Shown: positions 33,670 to 42,400 of the stretch, piece by piece
Layout: each line of letters opens with the position of its first letter
Numbering within the stretch: the first letter of the stretch is position 1
Source: Syntrophaceae bacterium UBA4810
GTDB taxonomy: Bacteria; Desulfobacterota; Syntrophia; Syntrophales; Smithellaceae
NCBI GenBank assembly: GCA_002402545.1
Contig: DHGA01000037.1
Coordinates: forward strand, 42,435 to 106,434
Reading direction: 5' to 3'
DNA: 64,000 nt
Notes under the pieces: model-generated
Seen by the model: only the letters and a program-made list of their open reading frames with translations
Databases searched by the model: none
What the model was told of the DNA's origin: nothing
Position numbers and translations under genes: made by a program

Positions 33670-34316
33670 ACGCCCGCCTCCTCAATGATGTAGTTGGAAA
33701 GTTCGTTTTTGCGTAACTTGCCGCGTTTCTTGCCGGCAAGCCTTTCCTCAAGCCCGGCCAGACCGATTTCCAAAGCATGGACAACCTTACCGGACAAAAG
33801 AGCAGGTTTCATCTGGTCAATGATTTTGGTCATTGCTTTTTGATTAAGCGTCCTGTTATGCCCTTTATCCGGAAGCAGGATAATCTGATGTTCAAAAAGA
33901 CTCACCAGCAGTAAAACACCCGTCCGGCGGCGTGTAGCAAACAATTCACGGGAAAGAAAAAGAGATTCGGCATACTGGCGCACTTCAACTTCAGCCCGGT
34001 TGGTGACAAGAAAAAACCGCGCGAATTTTTGCACATACAAAGATAAAATTGCGGCAATGATACCGGCTATAAGCATGGAGAATACAGATATCAGCACCAT
34101 GGCATCCGAACACCATTGAGAGAAGAAGAGATCAAAGATAAAAACCAGAAAACCGGCAACGGCGGCTCCCAGGGCGAAAGCTTTCCAGGGAATTTCCGCG
34201 TAGGAATCACAGCGTTCAATTACCGCCAAAACAATCTGCGCCCCCGTGAGTTTTTCCGCCTGGGCAATGCGCTTCTCCAGTAAATTGCGTTCCTTGTTGG
34301 TTAATATCCTCTTCAT
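33666..34316 (-). CDS. Second TPM-domain membrane protein
   Basis: 216 residues from ATG 34316 (GGAAAGG seven bases upstream). The frame extends 15 codons further into repeat sequence, which is unlikely to be coding. The N-terminus EKRIAQAEKLTGAQIVLAVIERCDSYAE is TPM-like but on the cytosolic side. Two TM helices follow (about 45-65 and 70-95), then a helical segment with RTGVLLLVSLFEHQIILLPD, the second half of the TPM fold. TPM gene pairs often sit with a LemA gene; none is present here. Confidence 0.8.
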   Translation of the reverse strand: MKRILTNKERNLLEKRIAQAEKLTGAQIVLAVIERCDSYAEIPWKAFALGAAVAGFLVFIFDLFFSQWCSDAMVLISVFSMLIAGIIAAILSLYVQKFARFFLVTNRAEVEVRQYAESLFLSRELFATRRRTGVLLLVSLFEHQIILLPDKGHNRTLNQKAMTKIIDQMKPALLSGKVVHALEIGLAGLEERLAGKKRGKLRKNELSNYIIEEAGV

Positions 34317-34577
34317 CAATTTGCCTTTCCGGTCGTCATTCCGGCGAAGATACTGTGTCATAATGTCTTTGCGAGGAAGTGTAACGACCGAAGCAATCTC
34401 TTATCTATTTATAGGGATTGCCGCGCTCCCTGCGGGAGCTCGCAATGACACATGATGATTGCGACACAGTCTCGAAGGCCGGAATCCAGCATGTAATGAT
34501 ATTAACTTGTAGAAGTATAAATATAACAGCCCCTTATGTCAAATAAATAAATCATTGAAATATAAAGAAAATATCCC
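34317..34577. repeat. REP palindrome split by a MITE, then AT-rich spacer
   Basis: A REP half GTCATTCCGGCGAAG (34335-34349) and its partner GAAGGCCGGAATCCAG (34474-34489) enclose the MITE-like element. 34490-34577 is AT-rich with nothing recognised. Confidence 0.7.
34350..34472. mobile_element. MITE-like element copy B, 123 bp
   Basis: Ends ATACTGTGTC...GACACAGTCT form a 10-bp inverted repeat (one mismatch). The element is flanked by a perfect 5-bp direct repeat CGAAG (34345-34349 and 34473-34477). Excision would recreate the REP hairpin GTCATTCCGGCGAAGGCCGGAAT. The interior contains TGTCTTTGCGAG...GAAGCAATCTC...GGGATTGCCGCG...GCTCGCAATGACA. Confidence 0.7.
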
Positions 34578-34606
34578 TTGACTTCGCGCAATAAGTAACA
34601 TAGTGT
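34578..34606 (+). promoter_or_regulatory. Sigma70-like promoter of cspA
   Basis: TTGACT at 34578-34583, a 17-bp spacer and TAGTGT at 34601-34606; transcript start expected near 34612. Confidence 0.45.
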
Positions 34607-34611
34607 CTCCC

Positions 34612-34788
34612 CATATCTTGTACCGGGCGATGGTCATTGTAGGTAGTACGGTACAGTTGAAGTTGAGTTAAAACCATTTGAAGTGCAAAGGCGACCACCA
34701 TGCTCTTTAGGGACTTGGTGGCTTTTTTATTTCTGCCATGTTGGTAATTCGACTTTGGGTAAATTTGTAAGAAAGGAGGATACTAATT
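34612..34788 (+). promoter_or_regulatory. Structured cspA leader (about 177 nt)
   Basis: Hairpin 1 is TGTACCG (34619-34625) pairing CGGTACA (34649-34655). Hairpin 2 is CCACCA (34695-34700) pairing TGGTGG (34716-34721), followed by C and six T (34723-34728), which looks like an intrinsic terminator 60 bp before the cspA start. GAAAGGAGGA lies just ahead of ATG 34789. A long structured leader suits a cold-shock gene controlled by RNA folding or attenuation. Confidence 0.5.
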
Positions 34789-34989
34789 ATGTCAGAAGGT
34801 AAAGTAAAATGGTTTAACGAGGCTAAAGGTTTTGGTTTTATCGAGAAGAGTGACGGCGGGGACATTTTCGTCCATTTCAGCGCCATTCAAAACAGCGGTT
34901 TCAAAACTTTGACGGAAGGCCAGTCTGTAAGCTTCGATGTTGTTCAGGGCAATAAAGGCCCGGCGGCAGAGAATGTTAAGGTCCGCTAA
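34789..34989 (+). CDS. cspA: Cold-shock protein, CspA family
   Basis: 66 residues, one cold-shock domain. It is an RNA/ssDNA-binding chaperone with RNP1 KGFGFIE and RNP2 DIFVHFSA, starting [16 protein letters not shown]. Full family length. The strong ribosome site AAGGAGGA and the long structured leader point to regulated translation. A strong terminator follows. Confidence 0.95.
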   Translation: MSEGKVKWFNEAKGFGFIEKSDGGDIFVHFSAIQNSGFKTLTEGQSVSFDVVQGNKGPAAENVKVR

Positions 34990-35005
34990 TTAAACCGGAT
35001 AAAAA

Positions 35006-35045
35006 AGAGGCGCTTCATAACGATATTTTGTTGTGGAGCGCCTCT
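35006..35045 (+). terminator. Intrinsic terminator after cspA
   Basis: AGAGGCGCTTCA (35006-35017) pairs with TGGAGCGCCTCT (35034-35045), 12 bp with one G-T wobble, followed by CTATTTTC. Confidence 0.7.
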
Positions 35046-35099
35046 CTATTTTCAGCATATTGAGTAACGCTGAAAAGAAAAATTAAAGAGGAACTTAAA

Positions 35100-35285
35100 A
35101 TGGCAAAGTCCATGTATAACTTTGGTAAACATACGAGAGAAAAGGCAAGACAGCAGAAACAAATGGAGAAAGCTGAAAAGCGCATGATGGCCAAACAGCA
35201 GAAAGCTAATATGAAAACGGACGCTCCGAACGAAGACTCAAATACAGCCGAGCCGGAACCGGCAGAGGTTACCACTAAAGCATAA
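35100..35285 (+). CDS. Small charged protein downstream of cspA
   Basis: 61 residues. A basic helical first half (MAKSMYNFGKHTREKARQQK...) rich in Lys, Arg and Gln is followed by an acidic, Pro/Thr/Glu-rich tail. GAGGAAC lies 7 bp before the ATG. I recognise it as a recurrent cspA neighbour in delta-proteobacteria but know of no function. The basic amphipathic half would suit RNA or ribosome binding (inference). It is separated from cspA by the terminator, so it may be partly read-through or separately transcribed. Confidence 0.65.
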   Translation: MAKSMYNFGKHTREKARQQKQMEKAEKRMMAKQQKANMKTDAPNEDSNTAEPEPAEVTTKA

Positions 35286-35309
35286 CATCAGGACATACTT
35301 AAAAGCCTT

Positions 35310-35343
35310 CCTCAATATATTGAGGTTCCGTCAAATATTGAGG
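35310..35343. promoter_or_regulatory. Palindromic operator-like site
   Basis: CCTCAATATATTGAGG (35310-35325) is a perfect 16-bp palindrome. A second half-site TATTGAGG recurs at 35336-35343, 18 bp downstream of the first. It lies between the small protein gene and the HD-GYP gene; no T-run follows, so an operator is more likely than a terminator. Confidence 0.4.
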
Positions 35344-35471
35344 GCAAACGGATCATTTCCCACCCTTCCGCTGTTCTATCTATTATTCTAATACACTGTT
35401 ATTAAAGCACAAATAAGAACTTCCTATTATCATTCGATCATTGGTGTGTTTTTTGCTCTTATCACTTTTGT

Positions 35472-37805
35472 GTGAGGTTTAACTCACTCAATTTTTCTAA
35501 ATTTGTTCGCGGCATGACTTTGAATGACCTTATGAAAAATGATGATAAGACAAAGAAGCAGCTCATAGATGAACTGACTCAATTACGCTCAGAATCTTCC
35601 GGGGTGGAAAAGACCCGGAAAGAACTGGAATCGATTAAAATGTCCGAAGGTGCAGCCCGCGAATACTCAGAGAGCATCATCGACACCGTGCGTGAACCAT
35701 TAATCGCTCTGGATCAGGATTTAAGGGCGGTCTCCGTCAGCCGCTCTTTTTATAAAGTCTTTAAGGTAAAACCCGAAGAGACCGTGGGACAGCGTATCTA
35801 TGACCTGGGCAATAAACAATGGGGCATCCCCGAACTTCGGGAGCTGCTCGAAGAAGTCCTTCCTGAAAAAGAAGCATTTGACGACTTCGAGGTTGAACAT
35901 AATTTTGAGAACATCGGTCACAAAGTTATGCTGCTCAATGCCCGCCAAATACACCGGAAAGACATCGGCGCAAAGATGATCCTCCTGGCCATTGAGGACA
36001 TAACCGTGCGCAGAGAGATAGAAAAGGGGTTGGAAGAAACCCGTAAAGAACTGGCCGTAGCTAAAATATCCGAAGATGCAGCCCGCGAATACGCCGAGAG
36101 CGTTATCAACACGGTGCGTGAACCTTTAATAGCTCTGGATCAGGATTTAAGAGTAATCACCGCCAGCCGTTCCTTTTACAGCTTCTTTAAGGTTAAACCT
36201 GAAGAGACCGTGGGACGGCTTATCTATGAACTCGGCGACAAACAATGGGATATCCCCAGACTGCGGGAACTGCTGGAAAACATCCTTCCCCAAAAGACAA
36301 CCTTTGATAGCTATGAGGTGGAACACGATTTTGCCACTATTGGCAGCCGCATAATGCTTTTAAATGCCCGGCAAATTAAAAGAGTTTTCGGAAAAGAGCG
36401 GATCATTCTTCTGGCCATTGAAGACATCACCGAGCGCAAGCAACTGGAAGGTATATTAATAGATTCCGAAGAGCAATACAGGCGTCTTTTTGAGACCGCC
36501 AGCGACGCGATAATACTATTAGAAAAACGCAAAGGGGAAATAGCCAACGTGAATCCGGCAACCGAAAAGTTGCTGGGCTATACCAATAAGGAGAGCATCG
36601 GCAATACGCTTCAAGACATTGGCGTGTTGCTCGATATGGGTAATTTTCAGACGACAATACAAAATTTGAACAAGAGCGGCATTCTTAATTACGATGATGT
36701 TCCGGTAAAGACCAAGTCCGGACAACTTATCAATACGGATATCTATCTCGCCAACCGAGCAAAGTTGATACAATGCAATATTTGTGACATTACCGAGCGC
36801 AAGCAGCAAGAGGAGGATATGCTCAGGACAAATACATTGCTAAACTCGATTATCGAGAATATTCCTACTATGCTCTTCCTCAAGAACGCCAAGGACCTCC
36901 GGTTCGTCCGCTTCAACCGGGCAGGAGAGGAGTTACTCGGTCAATCCAGGGATGACCTGATCGGGAAGAGCGATTATGATTTCTTTCCGAAGACGCAAGC
37001 GGACTTCTTTACACAGAGCGACCGGGATGTTCTTTTTGGAAAAAAGCTTATTGATATTCCTGAAGAGCATATCCAAACCACCCAGGGAGAAAAAATCCTG
37101 CACACAAAGAAGCTCCCGCTTCTAAACGAGAAGGGGGAGCCCTCGTTCCTGCTTGGGATTTCCGAGGACATCACCGAACAGAAAAAGAACGAGGAAAAAC
37201 TCAAAAATGCGCTTGAGAATCTCAGGAGCGCGTTGAACTCGATCATTCATGTTTTGGTGTCCGCTGTGGAGTCCAGAGATCCCTATACGTCCGGCCACCA
37301 GATCCGGACGGCGAACCTTGCCTTTGCCATTGCCACAGAGATGGGTTTACCTCACGAAAAAATTGAAGCCATCCGCATGGCGGGTCCAATTCATGATATC
37401 GGGAAATTATCGATCCCAGCGGAGATATTATCCAGGCCTACCAAGCTGACGGAACTCGAGTTTTCCCTGGTTAAAGAACACTCCCGGGCGGGATACGAAA
37501 TTCTGAAGGATGTGGAATCACCCTGGCCATTGGCAGAGATTGTTTATCAGCACCATGAACGGATGGATGGTTCAGGTTATCCAAGAAAATTGAAAGGTGA
37601 TGAGATTCTACTGGAAGCCCGTATTATGGCTGTGGCTGATGTTGTGGAAGCAATGGCCTCCCATCGTCCCTATCGCCCCGCTTTAGGTATTGATGTGGCC
37701 ACAGAGGAAATCAGGAAAAATAGAGGAACCCTCTATGATGCCGATGCCGTAGATGCCTGCCTGAGATTATTTCGGGAAAAAGGCTACCGCCTTCCAACGG
37801 CATGA
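35472..37805 (+). CDS. PAS4-HD-GYP cyclic-di-GMP phosphodiesterase
   Basis: 777 residues from GTG 35472; ATG at 35514 or 35532 are equally possible and no ribosome site decides. There is no receiver domain. A short coiled coil precedes two tandem, near-duplicate PAS units (VREPLIALDQDLR at about 72-180 and 208-318), then PAS 3 (about 330-440) and PAS 4 (about 455-570). The HD-GYP domain has HQIRTANLA, HDIGK, HSRAGYEIL and HHERMDGSGYP. The first two PAS are of the CheR/phytochrome-linked type. Soluble; separated from the other two HD-GYP genes by 9 kb. Confidence 0.9.
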   Translation: MRFNSLNFSKFVRGMTLNDLMKNDDKTKKQLIDELTQLRSESSGVEKTRKELESIKMSEGAAREYSESIIDTVREPLIALDQDLRAVSVSRSFYKVFKVKPEETVGQRIYDLGNKQWGIPELRELLEEVLPEKEAFDDFEVEHNFENIGHKVMLLNARQIHRKDIGAKMILLAIEDITVRREIEKGLEETRKELAVAKISEDAAREYAESVINTVREPLIALDQDLRVITASRSFYSFFKVKPEETVGRLIYELGDKQWDIPRLRELLENILPQKTTFDSYEVEHDFATIGSRIMLLNARQIKRVFGKERIILLAIEDITERKQLEGILIDSEEQYRRLFETASDAIILLEKRKGEIANVNPATEKLLGYTNKESIGNTLQDIGVLLDMGNFQTTIQNLNKSGILNYDDVPVKTKSGQLINTDIYLANRAKLIQCNICDITERKQQEEDMLRTNTLLNSIIENIPTMLFLKNAKDLRFVRFNRAGEELLGQSRDDLIGKSDYDFFPKTQADFFTQSDRDVLFGKKLIDIPEEHIQTTQGEKILHTKKLPLLNEKGEPSFLLGISEDITEQKKNEEKLKNALENLRSALNSIIHVLVSAVESRDPYTSGHQIRTANLAFAIATEMGLPHEKIEAIRMAGPIHDIGKLSIPAEILSRPTKLTELEFSLVKEHSRAGYEILKDVESPWPLAEIVYQHHERMDGSGYPRKLKGDEILLEARIMAVADVVEAMASHRPYRPALGIDVATEEIRKNRGTLYDADAVDACLRLFREKGYRLPTA

Positions 37806-37865
37806 TTTCAAACGTTACCCTTCGCATTCATTGAAATCTGCCCTTAAAAAATTAGCCTAATATTA

Positions 37866-37894
37866 TTGACATTTCGCCGATTCGGGCATATAAA
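37866..37894 (+). promoter_or_regulatory. Near-consensus sigma70 promoter
   Basis: TTGACA at 37866-37871, a 17-bp spacer and TATAAA at 37889-37894, directed at the small membrane protein gene at 38005; the leader would be about 104 nt. Confidence 0.65.
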
Positions 37895-38004
37895 ATTATG
37901 AAACGTATCAATTTCATTGTTTAGGGTTTGTATAATATTTAAGCAAAGCGTTATGCAAGCTTCCCGAAAACACTCTTAACTCTTTTACAGAAAGGAGTAT
38001 TACA

Positions 38005-38160
38005 ATGAATCTACCTAAAAATCTCGGCATACTGTTGTTGGGTATCTGGCTCATCATCCATGGGCTGATACAGGTGTTGGCTCTCAGTTTTTCCGGGCTC
38101 TATTTACTCATGGGCATCTTCGCCATCATCATCGGCGTTTTGCTCATCCTACAGCGATAA
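38005..38160 (+). CDS. Small membrane protein, 51 residues
   Basis: Starts MNLPKNLGILLLGIW and ends ILLILQR. Two hydrophobic helices (about 7-27 and 31-49) with a short polar turn (SFSG) and a basic C-terminus predict a hairpin in the inner membrane. AAAGGAG stands 7 bp before the ATG, and a near-consensus promoter lies 110 bp upstream, so it is a well-supported gene despite its size. The pattern resembles small conserved DUF-type membrane peptides; function unknown. A hairpin follows the stop. Confidence 0.75.
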   Translation: MNLPKNLGILLLGIWLIIHGLIQVLALSFSGLYLLMGIFAIIIGVLLILQR

Positions 38161-38176
38161 TCCGAAATGATTCGTG

Positions 38177-38211
38177 GTCAGGTCTGGAAAACTGTTTTTT
38201 CCAGATCTGAC
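38177..38211 (+). terminator. Terminator-like hairpin, left edge of island
   Basis: GTCAGGTCTGGAAAA (38177-38191) pairs with TTTTCCAGATCTGAC (38197-38211), 15 bp with one wobble. There is no long T-run after it, so it may act from either strand or simply insulate the island. Confidence 0.5.
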
Positions 38212-38510
38212 TCTAAATGTGGACTAATATTTTTTTAAAAAAGGATATTTTTACGATAACGTATATTTTCTGAAAAATAACGCTTTTCATAGTTCCTCCC
38301 GATATTTATAAATATTTAATCTCGACAAAAAACAGGACTCAGACACACAATAGAAACAACGAGCACTAGACGACAAACATTACCACACGATACTTCACAT
38401 TTTGTAATGAAGATCACCTTGACAGACAATGTTGTATTTCCTATACTTTCGATCAAGAAAAACGGCTTGTTGCTTGGTCTGGAATCTTTATTATAAATAG
38501 AGCAAAGTTT
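38212..38510. other. AT-rich spacer ahead of the island operon
   Basis: About 300 bp with no coding frame. It holds the promoter at 38419-38447 and an AT-rich tract at 38225-38260; no repeat or attachment site was recognised. Confidence 0.5.
38419..38447 (+). promoter_or_regulatory. Consensus sigma70 promoter of the accessory island
   Basis: TTGACA at 38419-38424, exactly 17 bp, TATACT at 38442-38447. Transcript start near 38454 with a 57-nt leader to the DUF4007 ATG. One of the best promoter matches in the window, and the only clear one upstream of the first five island genes. Confidence 0.75.
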
Positions 38511-39479
38511 ATGCAATTATTAAAAAATATCCGTTATTCTGGACATGAAACTTTTGTATGTCGATATGCATGGTTGCCAAAGGCTGTGTCGGCGGTAGTA
38601 AATGATTCAGCCATCCTTGCCTCGGCCAATGAAGACAAGGCTATGGTAGAGCTAGGGGTGGGCAAAAATATGGTTCGGTCAATCCGTTTTTGGGCAGAAG
38701 CTTCCGCAATTATTACGGCTACAAAAGAAGGACATGAAGTATCTGAATTTGGCAAGCAGATACTTTTGAACGATGATGCTCTTGATCCTTTCCTCGAAGA
38801 TGTTCAAACACTTTGGCTCATTCACTGGAAACTAGCCACAAATCAAAAGGCTCTTATTTTTTCATGGGAATATCTGCTAAATCAATTTCATGAACCTGAG
38901 CTTTATACCTCGGCAGTTGTTCGTGCATTTACAAAAGCTTTATCTCAAAATTCTGATAAAAAAATCTCTCAGGGCTCTCTAGAACAACTATTTGATGTTT
39001 TCCTGCATTCATATGTTCCGACACGAGGGCGTAAAGGCGAAGTCCGTGAGGATAACCTTGATTGTCCTTTGGTTGAGCTAGAGTTCTTGCACCATTCAGG
39101 GTTCACCAAGTCGGCTTTATACCAGGGCCGGCAGGAAGCAAAATATGTATTTCGCCAAGAAGAAAAGCCCGAAATTAGTCAAGCCCTCTTCGCTTTTTGT
39201 TTGGAAGAATTTTGGCAGAATAGGTTTTTATCAGGGGAAGTAGTCGAGCAATCCATTCCCTTCCATGCAATTGTTTCAAGCCATGGCAGTCCGGGACAGG
39301 TTTTTAAGATTCCTGAACATGATATCAGGACTCGACTGTATGGTGTTGAGAAACAAACCGATGGCTTCTTCACTTTTGAAGAATCTGCTGCGATACCTCG
39401 GGTAGTACGGCATGATGATACCCAAGGTGCGCTTCCATCACTTGCCAGTATTTATCAACGGGAAACTGCAAATGCATAA
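38511..39479 (+). CDS. DUF4007 family protein
   Basis: 322 residues. The family signature is at the N-terminus (YSGHETFVCRYAWLPKAV), and the mid-protein block RGRKGEVREDNLDCPLVELEFL is also characteristic. The region MVRSIRFWAEA looks like a helix-turn-helix. DUF4007 has no assigned activity that I know; from memory it tends to co-occur with PAPS-reductase-like genes in DNA-modification or defence loci. First gene of the island operon; its stop overlaps the start of the ATPase gene. Sequence here is AT-richer than the flanking chromosome. Confidence 0.8.
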   Translation: MQLLKNIRYSGHETFVCRYAWLPKAVSAVVNDSAILASANEDKAMVELGVGKNMVRSIRFWAEASAIITATKEGHEVSEFGKQILLNDDALDPFLEDVQTLWLIHWKLATNQKALIFSWEYLLNQFHEPELYTSAVVRAFTKALSQNSDKKISQGSLEQLFDVFLHSYVPTRGRKGEVREDNLDCPLVELEFLHHSGFTKSALYQGRQEAKYVFRQEEKPEISQALFAFCLEEFWQNRFLSGEVVEQSIPFHAIVSSHGSPGQVFKIPEHDIRTRLYGVEKQTDGFFTFEESAAIPRVVRHDDTQGALPSLASIYQRETANA

Positions 39480-42400
39480 TGTGTACATGTCCTCATTGCA
39501 TCAATATTCAAATCGTTTCCTCCGCTCAACAGATCTATTGCGTGATTTTGATGACCCCAATGGGCTACAGGGATATTGTTTAACCGACTTCGGGCTTTCT
39601 TGCATGCATCGTATTTCCGAAGGATTAAAAACAAATTCAAGTCGACGTGCTTGGCGTTTGACCGGTGATTTCGGTTCCGGAAAATCTTCTTTTGCGCTGT
39701 TTCTTGCCAATGCTCTGCGGGATGCTAAGAGACGTTTGCCGAAAGAATTGCACGAGCTTGTTATTGCAGAAATTCCAGAAATAAAAAAAACACACTATGT
39801 TCCTGTTCTAATAGTTGGAAATCGTGGAGCTATAGCCCCGGCTATACTTCGTGCGTTGCAGGTTGTGCTTAAGGAATTATTTTCACGTGGGACAAAATCT
39901 GCAGTTGAGCTTGCTATTGAAAAAATGCTGCAGAAAAAAAAGTTTTCGGATGATGAGGCTCTTCATCTGATTCGTGAAGCAAATATTAAGATCATTCAGA
40001 GTGGTAAAGCAAGTGGCATGCTCCTTATTCTTGATGAGGTTGGAAAACACCTTGAATTTGCCGCATTACATCCCGAACTGCAAGATATATATTTCCTACA
40101 GCAATTGGCTGAAATGGCTAGCCGAAGTGGTAAACAACCTTTTATGTTTATTTGCTTACTGCATCAGGGATTTAATGCTTATGCTGAGCAGTTGACACAA
40201 GCGACGCAGCGTGAGTGGGAAAAGATATCCGGTAGGTTTGATGAAATAATATTTCAACAACCACTGGATCAAATTGCTTTGCTGATATCATCTGCACTGA
40301 ATCCTGTTATTGAGAAAATCCCTCTTGAGTTTAAAAAAGCCTCATTGCAATCATTAAACAAAGCAATTGAATTAGGTTGGTTCGGCACAACTGCAAGACG
40401 AGACAACCTACATAGGTTCCACAACGGTCTTTTCCCTCTAGACCCTATGGTTCTTCCAGTCTTAGTACGTACGTTTCAACGATATGGGCAAAACGAACGT
40501 TCCCTTTTTAGTTTTTTATCTGCACATGAACCATTTGGGTTGCGCAGTTTTTCAAATAGGCCACTGTCAAATAAAAGTCATTTATATCAGCTTGCTGATT
40601 TTTATGATTACGCGAGAGCCAATTTTGGTCATCGTCTTGCGGTTGCTAGTTATCGCACTCATTGGAATGTCATAGAATCGATTATAGAAGCTAGAACCAC
40701 TGATAATCCCTTGGAGCTGCGCGTTCTTAAAACGGTCGGCATTCTCAATTTGCTTAACTCTGATGATTTTCTTCCTACAGAAGATGCTATCTGCTGGGCG
40801 GTTGGTTGTCTTTCTCAAAATATGAGACAAGCTGTCAAGAAACAGCTTGGTAAATTAAATAAGGAACATGTTATTTATTTCCGCGGAGCCGCACGCGGGT
40901 ACTCGCTTTGGCCATATACGAGCGTTGATATCGAGGGGCGCTTAGAAGAAGCAAAAAAAGTTATTCCACAGGTTCCTCAAATTGCCCAAGCTATAACAGA
41001 ACAAATTGATAGCCGGCCAATTGTTGCACGAGCTCATTATATAAAAACAGGGAATCTCCGTTACTTCGATATTATGTATTGTAAGCCAAATGATTTAGTT
41101 GAAAAAGCCGTTAAGCATAAAAGTCAGGCTGACGGACTTATTCTGATACCATTATGCGAAACTCAGGAAGAACACAAGCAGGCTAAGGCAAATGCTCTTT
41201 TATTTGAAAGGCGAGATGATGGGTTGATTCAGCTTGTTGCGGTGCCTCAACCACTTAGTTATTTGCAGCCGGTTGTTTTGGATGCCCAGCGATGGGAATG
41301 GGTGCAGACAAATACGCCAGAACTTAAGGATGATCGATTTGCTGCCGAGGAGGTTCATCTTCATTTACAAGAAGCCCGCAACCGTCTTCAAAAACAGCTA
41401 CAATCTTATATAGGCTTAAATAAAAATTCAAACCGTTCTACTTTGACATGGTTCTATCTTGGGGATGAGTATTCAAAGTTATCCGGACGAGAAGTACTTA
41501 GTTGGTTGTCTGAAATTTGCGACAAAACATTTACCAAAGCGCCAGTAATTAAGAATGAGTTGATAAACCGTAACAATATTAGCTCAGCTGCTGCTGCTGC
41601 GCGAATGCGTTTGTTGGAATTGATGTTTTCAAATGCAGATAAGGAAGATCTTGGCCTGCAGGAAGATCGAAAGCCTCCAGAAAAATCCATGTATCTTTCT
41701 GTGCTTAAAAAAGCTGGGTTACACTTTGCGCAAAATGGCAAATGGCAAATAGCCCTTCCAGTCGGGAAAGATACCTCTAATGTTAAGCCAACGCTTATAA
41801 AAATACAAAAAATTATTTCAAAGCACCCTGATAACCGGATTTCAATTCGAGAACTTATAGACAAACTGCGCCGCCCACCATATGGTTTACGTGATGGTCT
41901 CTTCCCCATCTTTCTTGCTGTGATCGCTATAATTGACGAACAAGAAATTGCTTTTTATGAAAATGGTACGTTCTTGGCAGAAATGGGCAAAGATGCTTTT
42001 CTCAGGATGATAAAGGTCCCTGAAAAATTTGATATCCAGTATTGTAAAATCGAGGGTGTCCGCTCAGCACTTTTTCATAAATTGGCCGTGGCCTTAGAAC
42101 TCATTGAAAATAACAATCAAAAAGTTGAATTACTAGATGTTGTCCGAAAACTTTGCCAGTTTGTTGCTCATTTACCTGATTATGTTCTCAACACGAAGCG
42201 TATTTCTGCAAAGGCTTTGGCTGTTCGGACGGTTATAATGGATGCTCGTGAGCCTGTACGAATGATATTTCATGATTTGCCCGTTGCATGCGGTTTTCAC
42301 GCATTTGAAGTAAACAAGCCGGTAGCTATAAAAGAAGCTCAGCAATTTGTGGAAAAACTCAAAGGATCGCTTGATGAACTTCGAGGCACTTTTATAAATC

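Noticed and set aside
34612..34788. GEMM cyclic-di-GMP riboswitch in the cspA leader
   Set aside because: A GTAGGTAG string is present, tempting beside HD-GYP genes, but the conserved GGGCAAACC/GACGCAAAGC core and its order are missing.
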